A DNA stretch of 64,000 bases from Nonlabens ulvanivorans (GTDB taxonomy: Bacteria > Bacteroidota > Bacteroidia > Flavobacteriales > Flavobacteriaceae): NCBI RefSeq assembly GCF_000732625.1, contig NZ_JPJI01000004.1:38729-102728 (forward strand), in the 5' to 3' direction. The notes below the pieces were generated by a model, which saw nothing but the letters and a program-made list of their open reading frames with translations, searched no databases and was not told the origin of the DNA. This document shows, piece by piece, positions 7,022 to 16,040 of this stretch. Positions within the stretch are counted from its first letter, which is position 1. Every line of letters starts with the position of its first letter. The position numbers and the translations under genes are program-made.

Positions 7022-9973
7022 ATGCTATTGTACATTATGAATAGGACACTTTTACAAAGTTTGATTTTGATATTCGCTTTCGCGAAAGCGTATACCTCAC
7101 AAGCTCAATTCTCTTCTCATGACCCTTTAATTACCAATGATTCTATTGCCCAAATAAAATGGGTTGATAGTGTTTATAACAGTTTGAATCAACGTGAAAA
7201 AGTTGGTCAATTGTTTATGGTTGATCTTTTTTCAAATAAAGGAAAAGCCCATGTTGCTGCGGTTAGAAAATTAGTTAAAGAACAAAAAATAGGAGGAATT
7301 ATTTTTTCTAAAGGTGGACCTCTTCAACAAGCTCATTTAACAAATGAGCTACAAGCCAAGTCTAAAACACCAATGCTTATTGCAATGGATGCAGAATGGG
7401 GCTTGAGTATGCGATTAGACAGTACATATGCTTTTCCGTGGAATATGACACTAGGAGCAACACCTAGCACACGATCTAGTTATGATGTAGGTAGACGTAT
7501 AGGGCAACATTGCAAGAGATTAGGAGTACATATCAATTTTGCACCGGATGTTGATATAAATACAAATCCAGATAACCCGATTATAGGTAATCGTAGCTTT
7601 GGTGAGGATATGTATAACGTGACAGATAAATCACAAGCATTTATGAAAGGTATGCAGAGTACAGGAACTTTGGCCTGTGCTAAGCATTTTCCTGGACATG
7701 GAGATACAGATCAAGATAGCCATAAAACATTGCCTACTGTGGATTTCAGTGCAGAGCGTATCGATAGTGTAGAGCTGTATCCATATCGTAAACTTTTTAA
7801 AGAAGGAATGGCCAGCGTTATGGTTGCGCATTTAAATATACCTAGTTTAGAACCTAGACCAGGTTACCCAACCAGTATAAGTGAGAAAGTAGTTACAGAT
7901 TTATTAAAAAATAGAATGGGTTTTAAAGGTCTTATTTTTACAGATGCTTTAAATATGAAAGGAGCGTCTAATTTTAGTGAGCCTGGACAGATAGATTTAC
8001 AAGCTTTTAAGGCAGGTAATGATGTGCTGCTTATTTCTGAAAATGTCCCTAAGGCAATTGATAAAATTATTGCATCATGGAATAGTGGAGAAATTACTGA
8101 TAAGCGCATAGAGCATTCAGTTAAAAAGATTTTAAAGGCTAAATATGTATCTGGTTTACACAAATATCGTCCTATAAGTACTTTTAATCTTATTAATGAT
8201 TTAAATACAGAGAGTGATGACGTAGTGTATGAAAGAGCTATTTCTGAAGCGGTAACTGTCTTGCGTAATAAAGATTCCATTTTACCACTAAAAAATCTAG
8301 AACTTAAAAAAATTGCATATGTTGAATTAGGCGATGATAGTGGAGCTATTTTTCTTAAGGAATTAAATAAATACTCAAAAGTTACACAAGTAAAAGCAAC
8401 TCAACTAAATGAGTTACTTAGAAAACTAGAATCCTACAATACAGTTATTGTTGGTTTGCATCGCAGCAATGAAAGCCCTTGGAAAGGTTATCAATTGAAA
8501 TCCACACAATTGACATGGTTGTATGAAATAGCAAGAACGCATGAAGTTATTTTTGATGCATTTGTTAGACCTTATATGCTTGCACAGCTCAATACCATTG
8601 AAAATTTTGAGGGTATCTTAATGAGTTATCAAAACAGTGAATGGAGTCAGAAGGTTAGTGCTCAAATTATCTTTGGAGCTAGACCAGCGGTAGGAAGATT
8701 GCCTGTGACCGCAGGTAGCCAGTTTCAAGTAGGTGATGGTGTAGATACACCTTACCTGCGTCGTCTAGCTTATGGCAATACGCCTAGCAGTGTAGGCTTA
8801 GATACTTATAAACTTTCTAAGATTGATAGTATTGCAAACCATACCGTTAATAGTTTAGGTGCTCCAGGTATGCAGATATTAGTTGCCCGTCGTGGTAAAG
8901 TTGTTTATCAGAAAAATTTTGGATTTCATACTTATTCCAAAGAGCTTGCTGTTAAGGATGAAGATGTTTATGATATAGCCTCGTTAACTAAAATTATGGG
9001 GACCTTACCACTAGTCATGGAGCTTGAAGAAAATGGTGTTATAGATTTAGAAGATTCAATTGGTACTTTAATTCCTGCGCTATCTACTACAAATAAAAAG
9101 GACATTACAATTAAATCTATGCTGTCACATTATGCAAGATTACAGGCATGGATTCCTTTTTATAGATATACTTTAGATAGTATAACATCTAGACCGATGT
9201 CACAATATTATAGTAGTTCAAAGTCATCAGTTTATAATGTAGAGGTAGCACAGAATTTATTTACAAATAGAATTATACAGGATACTATATTCAATAGAAT
9301 TGCAAATAGTGAACTGAGAAGCCGTCAGGAGTATAAATATAGTGACCTGCCATACTACTTGCTTAAAAAATATATGGAGGATAGGTCTAAAAAAACTTTA
9401 CATGAATTAACTACTAATCATTTTTATAAAAGAATGGGAATGAATTATATGGGTTATTTACCATTACAACGTTTTTCTAAAGATGAAATAGTGCCTACTG
9501 AAAATGATATGGCATATCGAGGTCAGTTAATACATGGTTTTGTACATGACCAAGGCGCAGCAATGCAAGGTGGGATAGGTGGTCACGCTGGATTATTCTC
9601 TAATGCAAATGATGTTGCAAAAATGATGCAAATGTATTTGCAAAATGGTAGCTATGGAGATGTTACTTATTTTAAACCAGAAACAATATCTAAATTTAAT
9701 ACCTGCTATTATTGTGATCAAGAAGTGAGACGTGGTGTAGGGTTTGATAAACCACAATTAGATGAAGTTGGTCCTACCTGTGGTTGTGTTAGTATGACTA
9801 GCTTTGGTCATAGTGGTTTTACAGGAGCCTATACTTGGGCAGATCCAGACTCGGAAATAGTATATGTGTTTTTGTCAAATCGTATTTTCCCTAGTGCAGA
9901 GAATAGATTTCTTCTATCTGAAAATATAAGAACTAATATCCAGCAAATCATTTATGATGCAATAATTGATTAG
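7022..9973 (+). CDS. GH3 beta-N-acetylglucosaminidase fused to a beta-lactamase-family serine hydrolase
   Basis: A 983-residue secreted two-enzyme protein. A signal peptide covers residues 6-29 (the better start may be the ATG at 7037). An NagZ-type glycoside hydrolase family 3 domain follows (about 50-380), with KHFPGHG at 221-227 and the nucleophile D308 in FTDALNM. A GH3 C-terminal region spans about 400-600. A class-C beta-lactamase/D-alanyl-D-alanine peptidase-like domain spans about 615-983, with the SxxK pair S654-K657 (SLTK). The expected role is peptidoglycan turnover: removal of GlcNAc plus cleavage or sensing of the peptide part. The signal peptide contains an in-frame copy of the iterated palindrome (AFAKA). 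The fusion is known in Bacteroidetes. Confidence 0.88.
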   Translation: MLLYIMNRTLLQSLILIFAFAKAYTSQAQFSSHDPLITNDSIAQIKWVDSVYNSLNQREKVGQLFMVDLFSNKGKAHVAAVRKLVKEQKIGGIIFSKGGPLQQAHLTNELQAKSKTPMLIAMDAEWGLSMRLDSTYAFPWNMTLGATPSTRSSYDVGRRIGQHCKRLGVHINFAPDVDINTNPDNPIIGNRSFGEDMYNVTDKSQAFMKGMQSTGTLACAKHFPGHGDTDQDSHKTLPTVDFSAERIDSVELYPYRKLFKEGMASVMVAHLNIPSLEPRPGYPTSISEKVVTDLLKNRMGFKGLIFTDALNMKGASNFSEPGQIDLQAFKAGNDVLLISENVPKAIDKIIASWNSGEITDKRIEHSVKKILKAKYVSGLHKYRPISTFNLINDLNTESDDVVYERAISEAVTVLRNKDSILPLKNLELKKIAYVELGDDSGAIFLKELNKYSKVTQVKATQLNELLRKLESYNTVIVGLHRSNESPWKGYQLKSTQLTWLYEIARTHEVIFDAFVRPYMLAQLNTIENFEGILMSYQNSEWSQKVSAQIIFGARPAVGRLPVTAGSQFQVGDGVDTPYLRRLAYGNTPSSVGLDTYKLSKIDSIANHTVNSLGAPGMQILVARRGKVVYQKNFGFHTYSKELAVKDEDVYDIASLTKIMGTLPLVMELEENGVIDLEDSIGTLIPALSTTNKKDITIKSMLSHYARLQAWIPFYRYTLDSITSRPMSQYYSSSKSSVYNVEVAQNLFTNRIIQDTIFNRIANSELRSRQEYKYSDLPYYLLKKYMEDRSKKTLHELTTNHFYKRMGMNYMGYLPLQRFSKDEIVPTENDMAYRGQLIHGFVHDQGAAMQGGIGGHAGLFSNANDVAKMMQMYLQNGSYGDVTYFKPETISKFNTCYYCDQEVRRGVGFDKPQLDEVGPTCGCVSMTSFGHSGFTGAYTWADPDSEIVYVFLSNRIFPSAENRFLLSENIRTNIQQIIYDAIID
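7075..7090. repeat. Iterated palindrome, copy 2 (perfect, inside a signal peptide)
   Basis: CGCTTTCGCGAAAGCG inside the GH3 gene, read in frame as AFAKA within the hydrophobic end of the signal peptide. Confidence 0.95.
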
Positions 9974-10003
9974 TTTTAGTAACCAATTATAAAATAAATT
10001 TAA

Positions 10004-11143
10004 ATGAAAATTGCAATAGTATGTTATCCTACCTATGGTGGTAGTGGAGTAGTGGCAACCATGTTAGGGACTGCTCTTGCTCAACGAGGACATGAGATTC
10101 ATTTTGTGACTTATAAACAACCAGTAAGACTAGAACTACTTGCAAAAAATATTTTCTTTCATGAAGTTAATGTAGAAGAATATCCATTATTCCATTATCA
10201 ACCATACGATCTTGCTTTATCTAGTAAACTCGTTAATGTCGTGCAAGAATATGATATAGAGTTATTGCACGTGCATTATGCCATTCCACATGCATATGCC
10301 GGTTATATGGCGCAACAAATGTTGAAGGATTTAGGTATAAAATTACCTATGGTGACTACCTTGCATGGAACAGATATTACATTGGTAGGTAACCATCCTG
10401 TCTATAAACCTAGTGTAACCTTTAGTATCAACAACAGTGATGTGGTCACGTCAGTTTCTGACAGTCTTAAAAGAGATACTTTAGATTTATTTGACATAAC
10501 AAAGCATATTGATGTAGTACCTAACTTCATTGATATGTCTAATTATAAAACAGAGTTTACAGATTGCGACCGAACAGTGATGGCTTTTCCAGAAGAGCGT
10601 ATTATCACTCATGTAAGTAATATGAGACCTGTAAAACGTATCATGGATGTGGTAAAGATCTTTGAGAAGATTCAAGAAAAAATTCCTGCTATTTTAATTA
10701 TGGTAGGAGATGGACCAGAACGTTTTGAAGCAGAGGAATATGCCAAATCTAAGAAGTTGCAATTGCAAATTAAATGGGTAGGAAATAGTACTGAGATAGA
10801 TCGTATTTTATGTTTTACAGATTTATTTTTACTGCCATCTGAGAAAGAAAGTTTTGGGCTAGCGGCTCTAGAAGCAATGGCAAATAAAACTCCTGTTATA
10901 TCATCAAACACTGGTGGTTTACCAGAGGTTAACGAAGATGGAGTCACAGGTTTTACGAGCAATGTAGGCGATATTGATGAAATGGCACAAAAGGCTATTC
11001 ATATTTTAGAAGAAGATGAGAGACTATTAAAGTTTAAAAACAACGCTTTCGCGAAAGCAAAAGAATTTGACATTCAGTTAATAATACCACAATATGAAAA
11101 ATTATATAAAAACGTTCTCTCTGTTGTTTCTAGCAATAAGTAG
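10004..11143 (+). CDS. bshA: N-acetyl-alpha-D-glucosaminyl L-malate synthase BshA
   Basis: A 379-residue GT4-family glycosyltransferase that joins GlcNAc from UDP-GlcNAc to L-malate, the first step of bacillithiol synthesis. The N-terminus is diagnostic (MKIAIVCYPTYGGSGVVAT). The nucleotide-sugar site shows the GT4 pattern 'EKESFGLAALEAM' followed by 'TPVISSNTGGLPEV'. Acceptor-side motifs 'HVHYAIPHA' and 'TLHGTDITLVG' are present. Length matches the family. A copy of the iterated palindrome lies near the C-terminus and encodes AFAKA (11044-11059). The last 50 bp overlap the following lipoprotein gene in another frame. Confidence 0.93.
   Translation: MKIAIVCYPTYGGSGVVATMLGTALAQRGHEIHFVTYKQPVRLELLAKNIFFHEVNVEEYPLFHYQPYDLALSSKLVNVVQEYDIELLHVHYAIPHAYAGYMAQQMLKDLGIKLPMVTTLHGTDITLVGNHPVYKPSVTFSINNSDVVTSVSDSLKRDTLDLFDITKHIDVVPNFIDMSNYKTEFTDCDRTVMAFPEERIITHVSNMRPVKRIMDVVKIFEKIQEKIPAILIMVGDGPERFEAEEYAKSKKLQLQIKWVGNSTEIDRILCFTDLFLLPSEKESFGLAALEAMANKTPVISSNTGGLPEVNEDGVTGFTSNVGDIDEMAQKAIHILEEDERLLKFKNNAFAKAKEFDIQLIIPQYEKLYKNVLSVVSSNK
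11044..11059. repeat. Iterated palindrome, copy 3 (one change, inside bshA)
   Basis: CGCTTTCGCGAAAGCA, one base from the consensus, read as AFAKA in bshA. Confidence 0.9.
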
Positions 11144-11573
11144 TTTAACTTTAACTACAGGCTGTGGAGGCAAAAAAATGGATACACCAGAAAAAACATT
11201 TGGGCTTACTTCTTACTACGATGTCATGCTAGAAGGCAACAATAGTAATCATGAAAATCAAGAGGCTATTATAGTAGAATCTGAAGAAGCCATGCAAGAG
11301 ATGATGGCGCAAATCAATAGTACTCGCAAACCAGGTTTAAAAATACCTAGCGTTAATTTTAAAAAAGAGGCCTTAATCTTTGCTTATGGAGGTCAGAAAT
11401 CAACAGGTGGATTCTCTGTCGAAGTTACTGAGGTGCGCAATGAGAAGAGTTTATTACATTTTAACTTTGAGCTCATTAAAGCAGATGGTGACATGGCCAC
11501 TATGAGTATAACAACACCATTCAAGATTATAAAGGTGGAACGTGATGATAAAAAAATAACGGCTTCTTTTTAA
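11094..11573 (+). CDS. PrcB-domain lipoprotein
   Basis: A 159-residue protein with a lipoprotein signal peptide; the lipobox LTTGC places the modified Cys at residue 24. The remaining domain ('FKKEALIFAYGGQKSTGGFSVEV') matches the PrcB C-terminal family, first described in the Treponema dentilysin complex, where PrcB helps stabilise a surface protease. Its start lies 50 bp inside the 3' end of bshA in a different frame. The signal peptide would be lost with any later start, so the overlap looks real. The last codons form the left arm of a strong terminator hairpin (11556-11584). No protease partner is adjacent. Confidence 0.78.
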   Translation: MKNYIKTFSLLFLAISSLTLTTGCGGKKMDTPEKTFGLTSYYDVMLEGNNSNHENQEAIIVESEEAMQEMMAQINSTRKPGLKIPSVNFKKEALIFAYGGQKSTGGFSVEVTEVRNEKSLLHFNFELIKADGDMATMSITTPFKIIKVERDDKKITASF

Positions 11574-11584
11574 GAAGCCGTTAT
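11556..11584. terminator. Bidirectional intrinsic terminator overlapping a stop codon
   Basis: A perfect 13-bp stem (ATAACGGCTTCTT with its complement) and a 3-base loop lie between convergent genes. A run of A on the left gives a U-run for leftward transcription. The stop codon of the PrcB-like gene is in the loop and right arm. Confidence 0.85.
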
Positions 11585-11608
11585 CGGTTATTGTTATTTA
11601 GATATTTC

Positions 11609-12106
11609 TTAGAACTGATATCTCAAACCTAATGCGATGTCTAGATCATTACCATCTCTAAAATCTCCAAAATAAAATTCTGGCCTTACATCGAGCGATA
11701 TCAATAAAGGAATATCAAAATTGTATTCTATCCCAACTTGCGCTGCTCCAAAAAGAAATGTTTCAGAATCATCGTCAAAATTACCTCTTCCCGGAAAATC
11801 GTCATCTAGACTTACTGTTCCTAAACCACCACCAGCACCTGCATACCAGTTAAAGCCACCTTCAATATTCCAAATCCACTGGTATAAACCTGTTGCTTTA
11901 AATCCGTCAAAGTTGTCTCCATCTTCATAACCTAGGTCGATTTCAAGTCTATTGTTATCACTTAAGGCTCTTTGGTAAGATATTTCAGTACCAAAACCAT
12001 CACCATCACCAGCTCTTATACCTATTGCGTTTTCAGATACTGTTTGAGCATTTGTCATAAATGCTGTGCTAAATGCAATTCCTAGAATCAAAAGTGTTTT
12101 TTTCAT
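11609..12106 (-). CDS. Outer-membrane beta-barrel protein
   Basis: A 165-residue protein with a signal peptide (MKKTLLILGIAFSTAFMTNAQ) and alternating amphipathic strands. It ends in an aromatic residue (GLRYQF), the signature recognised by the outer-membrane assembly machinery. The many Gly and Asp residues in the turns fit an eight-stranded porin-like barrel. It converges on the PrcB lipoprotein gene through a strong shared terminator. A TAnnTTTG box sits 17 bp upstream of the ATG. The specific function is unknown. Confidence 0.8.
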   Translation of the reverse strand: MKKTLLILGIAFSTAFMTNAQTVSENAIGIRAGDGDGFGTEISYQRALSDNNRLEIDLGYEDGDNFDGFKATGLYQWIWNIEGGFNWYAGAGGGLGTVSLDDDFPGRGNFDDDSETFLFGAAQVGIEYNFDIPLLISLDVRPEFYFGDFRDGNDLDIALGLRYQF

Positions 12107-12123
12107 AATTATTTATTTTGATT

Positions 12124-12131
12124 CAAATTTA
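12124..12131 (-). promoter_or_regulatory. Candidate -7 box (TAAATTTG) for the small barrel gene
   Basis: Exact match to TAnnTTTG on the minus strand, 17 bp before the start codon at 12106. Confidence 0.45.
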
Positions 12132-12198
12132 CAATGGTTGCTTTGTTGAATGTTTTATATTTTGTTAATTATTATGAGAATACCTTAAAATTTTAAGA

Positions 12199-14643
12199 TT
12201 ACCCTTCGAATTCAAAATCATCACCATCACCACCACCATTACTACGACTGTTTTTCTTCTTTTGATTAAATCTATATACAAAACTTAAGTTCACTTGTCT
12301 TTCTCTCCATTGAAACTCGCTATCTGTTATAAAATCGTCGGTTATTGTAGTGCTTTGTCTCTTACGACTATTAAATAAATCGCTAACGTTTAAGGATATA
12401 GTCGCGTCATCACCCATGATATCTTTACTAGCTGCAAGATTCATAGTGAAAATTCCGTCATTAGTACTTTGTGCGTTCTCTGATGCGCCTCGATAATTTA
12501 ATCTAGTTTGTAAATCGATACCAGAAGGAATACTAAATTTTTGATTTAATCTAGCAAAGTAAGAAGTATTCTCATTATCAAAATTAGTCCCGTTAAAATC
12601 ACCATCTGTAGTTGCATGGAATAAATTGAAGTCAGTATTTATAGTCCACCATTTAAAAGGTCTATAGGTAAGTGTTAGTTCATACCCTATACGTTCTTGC
12701 GTAGATAGGTTTACTGGTGTACGTCTGATGATAGGGTCTCCATTATCTGTTATCTCACCTGTATCTTCTTGTATGAATTCCCAGTTATCATCACTACGGT
12801 TGTAATATATAGAAGTGCTTAAGGTTACTTTTTTCCATCTTCTTAAATATCCTAAATCTAAAGAGTTTGTAAAAGTAGGATCTAAATCTACATTACCTTG
12901 AAACACATTAGATTCACTAGATCTACTAGGGAAAGGGTTTAAGAAACGACCACGTGGTCTTCTTACACGTCTATTGTATCCTAAAGTAATATTTTCACCA
13001 TCTTGGATTTCATAACCTAAGTTAAGAGTAGGGAAGAGGCTGCTATAATCTTTCTTCTCTTCAGTATCAACTGTTTCTTGTCTTATGGTTACGTTGGTTT
13101 GCTCAAACCTTAAACCAGCAAGGAATGAGAATTTACCATATTCTTTACCGTATTGACCATAAACAGCATTTACTAATTCTTCATAATCAAAGGTATTATT
13201 AAGACCAGCATCTGGCACAAGAGGACCAGTAGGGAAAGTTAATTGTTCTTCTAAGTAAAAGGAGTTACTAATATCGCGGTAATTTCCTCTATAACCAGCC
13301 TCAAATTGAGTATCTTCTCCTATAGGTAATACATAGTCAAATTGTGCCGTGGCATTTTGCTCATCTTCCTCACTTAGTGTTCTCTCCACATCATTAATCG
13401 TATTTGTGGTTGTTTCAGTCTCTAAGATATTTGCATTTTGATCTTCCACTGACGTTGAGTATTGAATACTAGCTGTAATCTTCTGGCCGTTATCATCAAG
13501 ATCATTTTTGTAATCTAATGAATACTGTATTCGCGTATCATCTTCTGATTCTGCTTCAGTACGAGAGGTAGCTTCATTTAGGTTACCATTTGCGTCTAAA
13601 CGGTCAATAATGTTAGTGTTTAAATCATCGTCATTACCTAAACGATAAACAATGTTTGCTACAATACTAGATTGATCATTAATAAAATACTCTGCACCTA
13701 AACTGGTAAAAAAGTTTCGACCTAATCGATCAAATACGCGCTCTTCATTCACAAAACTGTTTTGAGCTGTAGGTGATAAATATTCTGTGCTTGTGGTACT
13801 ATTACCTGGTGTTTCTCTGTATCTAAAACCTGTATTTGTAAATAAGTTCCATTTCTCACTACGTAAGTTACCATTAAATGATAATCCTAACTGTGGATTA
13901 TAACCGGTGTCTAATTGCATAGAACCATTAAAGCCTAAAAGCTTATTTTTTCTAAGAATAATATTCAATATACCTGCTGTACCTTCTGCATCATAACGTG
14001 CGCTTGGAGAAGTAATTACCTCTATCTTCTCAATTGCGTCAGATGGAATTTGTCTTAAAGCTTCGGCTCCATTAAAACCAACGAGCGCACTAGGTCTTCC
14101 GTCGATTAAAATAGTTACATTGTCATTTCCTCTTAGGGCTACATTACCTTCTACATCTACAGATACTGATGGTACATTGTCTAATACGTCACTGGCGCTA
14201 CCACCGCGTACAGTTAAATCTTTACCTATATTATATATTTTTTTATCTAATCGTATATCAACAGTCGTTTTCTCTGCAATAACAATTGCTGCATCTAATT
14301 CTGCAACATCAATTTCAAGTTCTATTGTACCATAATCCTTATCGGCAGTTAGAACTTCTGCTTTTTTAATTAAGGTCTTAAATGTGATGTATTCCCACTT
14401 CACATCATAAGTTCCAGGAGTTACTTGAATATTGTATTTTCCATCGATGTCAGTTATTCCACCTTGAGGAGTTGATCCTGGTTCAGTGCTTAGTAAAGAT
14501 ACGGTTGCAAATTCTAGAGGGCTTTTAGTAGACTGATCAACTAGAGTACCAGAAATGGTTATCATACCATCGGAATCTGGTTTTTGTGCTATCGCAAGAA
14601 TAGGAAGGATTAAAATTGCGAGAAATAAGTATTGTAGTTTCAT
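12199..14643 (-). CDS. TonB-dependent receptor-like outer-membrane protein with carboxypeptidase-regulatory-like domain
   Basis: An 814-residue outer-membrane protein. Order of parts: signal peptide (1-19); CarboxypepD_reg-like domain (about 28-105, 'ISGTLVDQSTKSPLEFATVSL'); plug domain (about 125-235, including 'VALRGNDNVTILIDGRPSAL'); and a large barrel of the OMP_b-brl_3 type to the end. The C-terminus (FRFNQKKKNSRSNGGGDGDD...) carries a Gly/Asp-rich tail after the last strand, which is unusual because barrels normally end at an aromatic residue. The substrate is unknown and no SusD-like partner is next to it. A GC-rich inverted repeat (14684-14699) and a -7 box lie in the upstream region. 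Confidence 0.87.
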   Translation of the reverse strand: MKLQYLFLAILILPILAIAQKPDSDGMITISGTLVDQSTKSPLEFATVSLLSTEPGSTPQGGITDIDGKYNIQVTPGTYDVKWEYITFKTLIKKAEVLTADKDYGTIELEIDVAELDAAIVIAEKTTVDIRLDKKIYNIGKDLTVRGGSASDVLDNVPSVSVDVEGNVALRGNDNVTILIDGRPSALVGFNGAEALRQIPSDAIEKIEVITSPSARYDAEGTAGILNIILRKNKLLGFNGSMQLDTGYNPQLGLSFNGNLRSEKWNLFTNTGFRYRETPGNSTTSTEYLSPTAQNSFVNEERVFDRLGRNFFTSLGAEYFINDQSSIVANIVYRLGNDDDLNTNIIDRLDANGNLNEATSRTEAESEDDTRIQYSLDYKNDLDDNGQKITASIQYSTSVEDQNANILETETTTNTINDVERTLSEEDEQNATAQFDYVLPIGEDTQFEAGYRGNYRDISNSFYLEEQLTFPTGPLVPDAGLNNTFDYEELVNAVYGQYGKEYGKFSFLAGLRFEQTNVTIRQETVDTEEKKDYSSLFPTLNLGYEIQDGENITLGYNRRVRRPRGRFLNPFPSRSSESNVFQGNVDLDPTFTNSLDLGYLRRWKKVTLSTSIYYNRSDDNWEFIQEDTGEITDNGDPIIRRTPVNLSTQERIGYELTLTYRPFKWWTINTDFNLFHATTDGDFNGTNFDNENTSYFARLNQKFSIPSGIDLQTRLNYRGASENAQSTNDGIFTMNLAASKDIMGDDATISLNVSDLFNSRKRQSTTITDDFITDSEFQWRERQVNLSFVYRFNQKKKNSRSNGGGDGDDFEFEG

Positions 14644-14683
14644 TGTAGTTAATTTAGTTTCTACTAGGACTACAAATCTATCA

Positions 14684-14699
14684 GACGGTTTAAGCCGTC
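14684..14699. promoter_or_regulatory. Small inverted repeat in the 5' region of the barrel gene
   Basis: GACGG-TTTAAG-CCGTC lies between the candidate -7 box and the start codon on the minus strand. It could be a leader hairpin or an operator; nothing further supports either role. Confidence 0.3.
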
Positions 14700-14738
14700 A
14701 TTACTAAAGTTAAGTTAACTTAATGTTGGTTTTTTTTA

Positions 14739-14746
14739 CAAATTTA
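14739..14746 (-). promoter_or_regulatory. Candidate -7 box (TAAATTTG) for the barrel receptor gene
   Basis: Exact TAnnTTTG match on the minus strand, about 95 bp before the start, implying a long leader. Confidence 0.35.
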
Positions 14747-14783
14747 AATTGACTATTTACACTTAACTACCATGTGACTAGGC

Positions 14784-15890
14784 TTATAACTCATCGGACG
14801 GTTTTTCTTGACCACTTTCCATTAAGAAGGCTTTAAGAAACGCATCGATATCACCGTTCATAACGGCATCAACATTACCGGTTTCGTGACCAGTTCTCAC
14901 ATCTTTAACTAACTTATAAGGATGCATTACATAATTACGTATTTGCGAGCCCCATTCTATCTTCATCTTTCCAGATTCTATCTCATCTCTCGCGGCATTA
15001 CGTTTTTGTAGCTCAATTTCAAAAAGTTGAGATTTCAACATTTGCATTGCTTTTTCACGATTTTCTAATTGAGATCTGGTTTCCGAATTATGAATAACGA
15101 TACCAGATGGATGGTGCGTCAGTATTGCTTTAGTCTCTACTTTGTTAACGTTTTGTCCACCAGCACCACTTGATCTTGCAAAATCCCATTTAATATCTGC
15201 TGGATTGATATCTATTTCTATAGTATCATCTGCAAGAGGATAAACGTAAACAGAGGCAAATGAAGTGTGACGTTTTGCATTAGAATCAAATGGAGATATA
15301 CGTACTAATCGATGTACACCGTTTTCTCCTTTTAACCACCCAAAACTATAATCGCCCTCAATTTCTAAGGTTACCGTTTTAATACCTGCAACATCACCAG
15401 CTTGAAAATTGAGCTCTTTTACTTTATAATTATTTTTTTGCGCCCACATCATGTACATTCTCATCAACATCTCTGCCCAGTCGCAGGATTCTGTTCCACC
15501 AGCGCCAGCAGTTATTTGTAAAACAGCACTCATGTCATCACCTTCATTAGAAAGCATATTTTTAAACTCTAACTTTTCTGTGATGTCAATCGCGGCATTA
15601 TATTTAACCATGACTTCTTCTTCAGTAGCGTCACCTTCTTTAAAGAATTCATAAAGAACTTCTGCATCTTCGGCTAGAGTTGTGGCAGTGTCATAATCTG
15701 TAGTCCATTGTTTCTTATTACGCAATTCTTTCATGATCAGTTCTGCGGCCTTTGCGTCATTCCAGAAGTCAGGAGAAAAAGTCTTCTCTTCAAGATTAGT
15801 AATCTCGATTTCCTTAGCATCTATTTGTAGATAATCTTTTAAAGCGATAACACGTTCTTGTAACGTTTTGAGCTGATCTGTTGTGATCAT
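14784..15890 (-). CDS. prfB: Peptide chain release factor 2
   Basis: A 368-residue class-I release factor that ends translation at UGA and UAA. The GGQ hydrolysis motif (SGAGGQNVNK) has Q at residue 246. The RF2-specific anticodon-like tripeptide SPF is at 199-201, which separates it from RF1 (PxT). The gene is a single uninterrupted frame from ATG. The programmed +1 frameshift with an internal UGA near codon 25, which autoregulates many prfB genes, is absent: the corresponding region reads KDYLQIDAK with ordinary codons. It is divergent from the threonine aldolase gene. Confidence 0.95.
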   Translation of the reverse strand: MITTDQLKTLQERVIALKDYLQIDAKEIEITNLEEKTFSPDFWNDAKAAELIMKELRNKKQWTTDYDTATTLAEDAEVLYEFFKEGDATEEEVMVKYNAAIDITEKLEFKNMLSNEGDDMSAVLQITAGAGGTESCDWAEMLMRMYMMWAQKNNYKVKELNFQAGDVAGIKTVTLEIEGDYSFGWLKGENGVHRLVRISPFDSNAKRHTSFASVYVYPLADDTIEIDINPADIKWDFARSSGAGGQNVNKVETKAILTHHPSGIVIHNSETRSQLENREKAMQMLKSQLFEIELQKRNAARDEIESGKMKIEWGSQIRNYVMHPYKLVKDVRTGHETGNVDAVMNGDIDAFLKAFLMESGQEKPSDEL

Positions 15891-16010
15891 ATATGGACTA
15901 TGTTTAATTACAAAAATAGGATTATTATCTGTCTTCTCAGCTATAGCAATAGGTCTATAATATATGAGAACTTACTAGGATGATATGTATGGCAGTTGTT
16001 ATTTTTATCT

Positions 16011-16026
16011 CGCTTTCGCGGAAGCG
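16011..16026. repeat. Iterated palindrome, copy 4 (one change, intergenic)
   Basis: CGCTTTCGCGGAAGCG, 15 bp before the threonine aldolase start codon. Confidence 0.9.
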
Positions 16027-16040
16027 TAATTAATACAGAC

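Noticed and set aside
7864..8280. 138-codon minus-strand frame inside the GH3 gene
   Set aside because: Fully inside a long, well-supported gene on the other strand; no recognisable domain or signal.
12184..12197. AT-only palindrome CTTAAAATTTTAAG as a terminator
   Set aside because: No G or C in the stem apart from the ends and no T-run; too weak to call.
15996..16040. Extended N-terminus for the threonine aldolase
   Set aside because: It would translate through the intergenic palindrome, and the family begins at MKIDLRSDTV.
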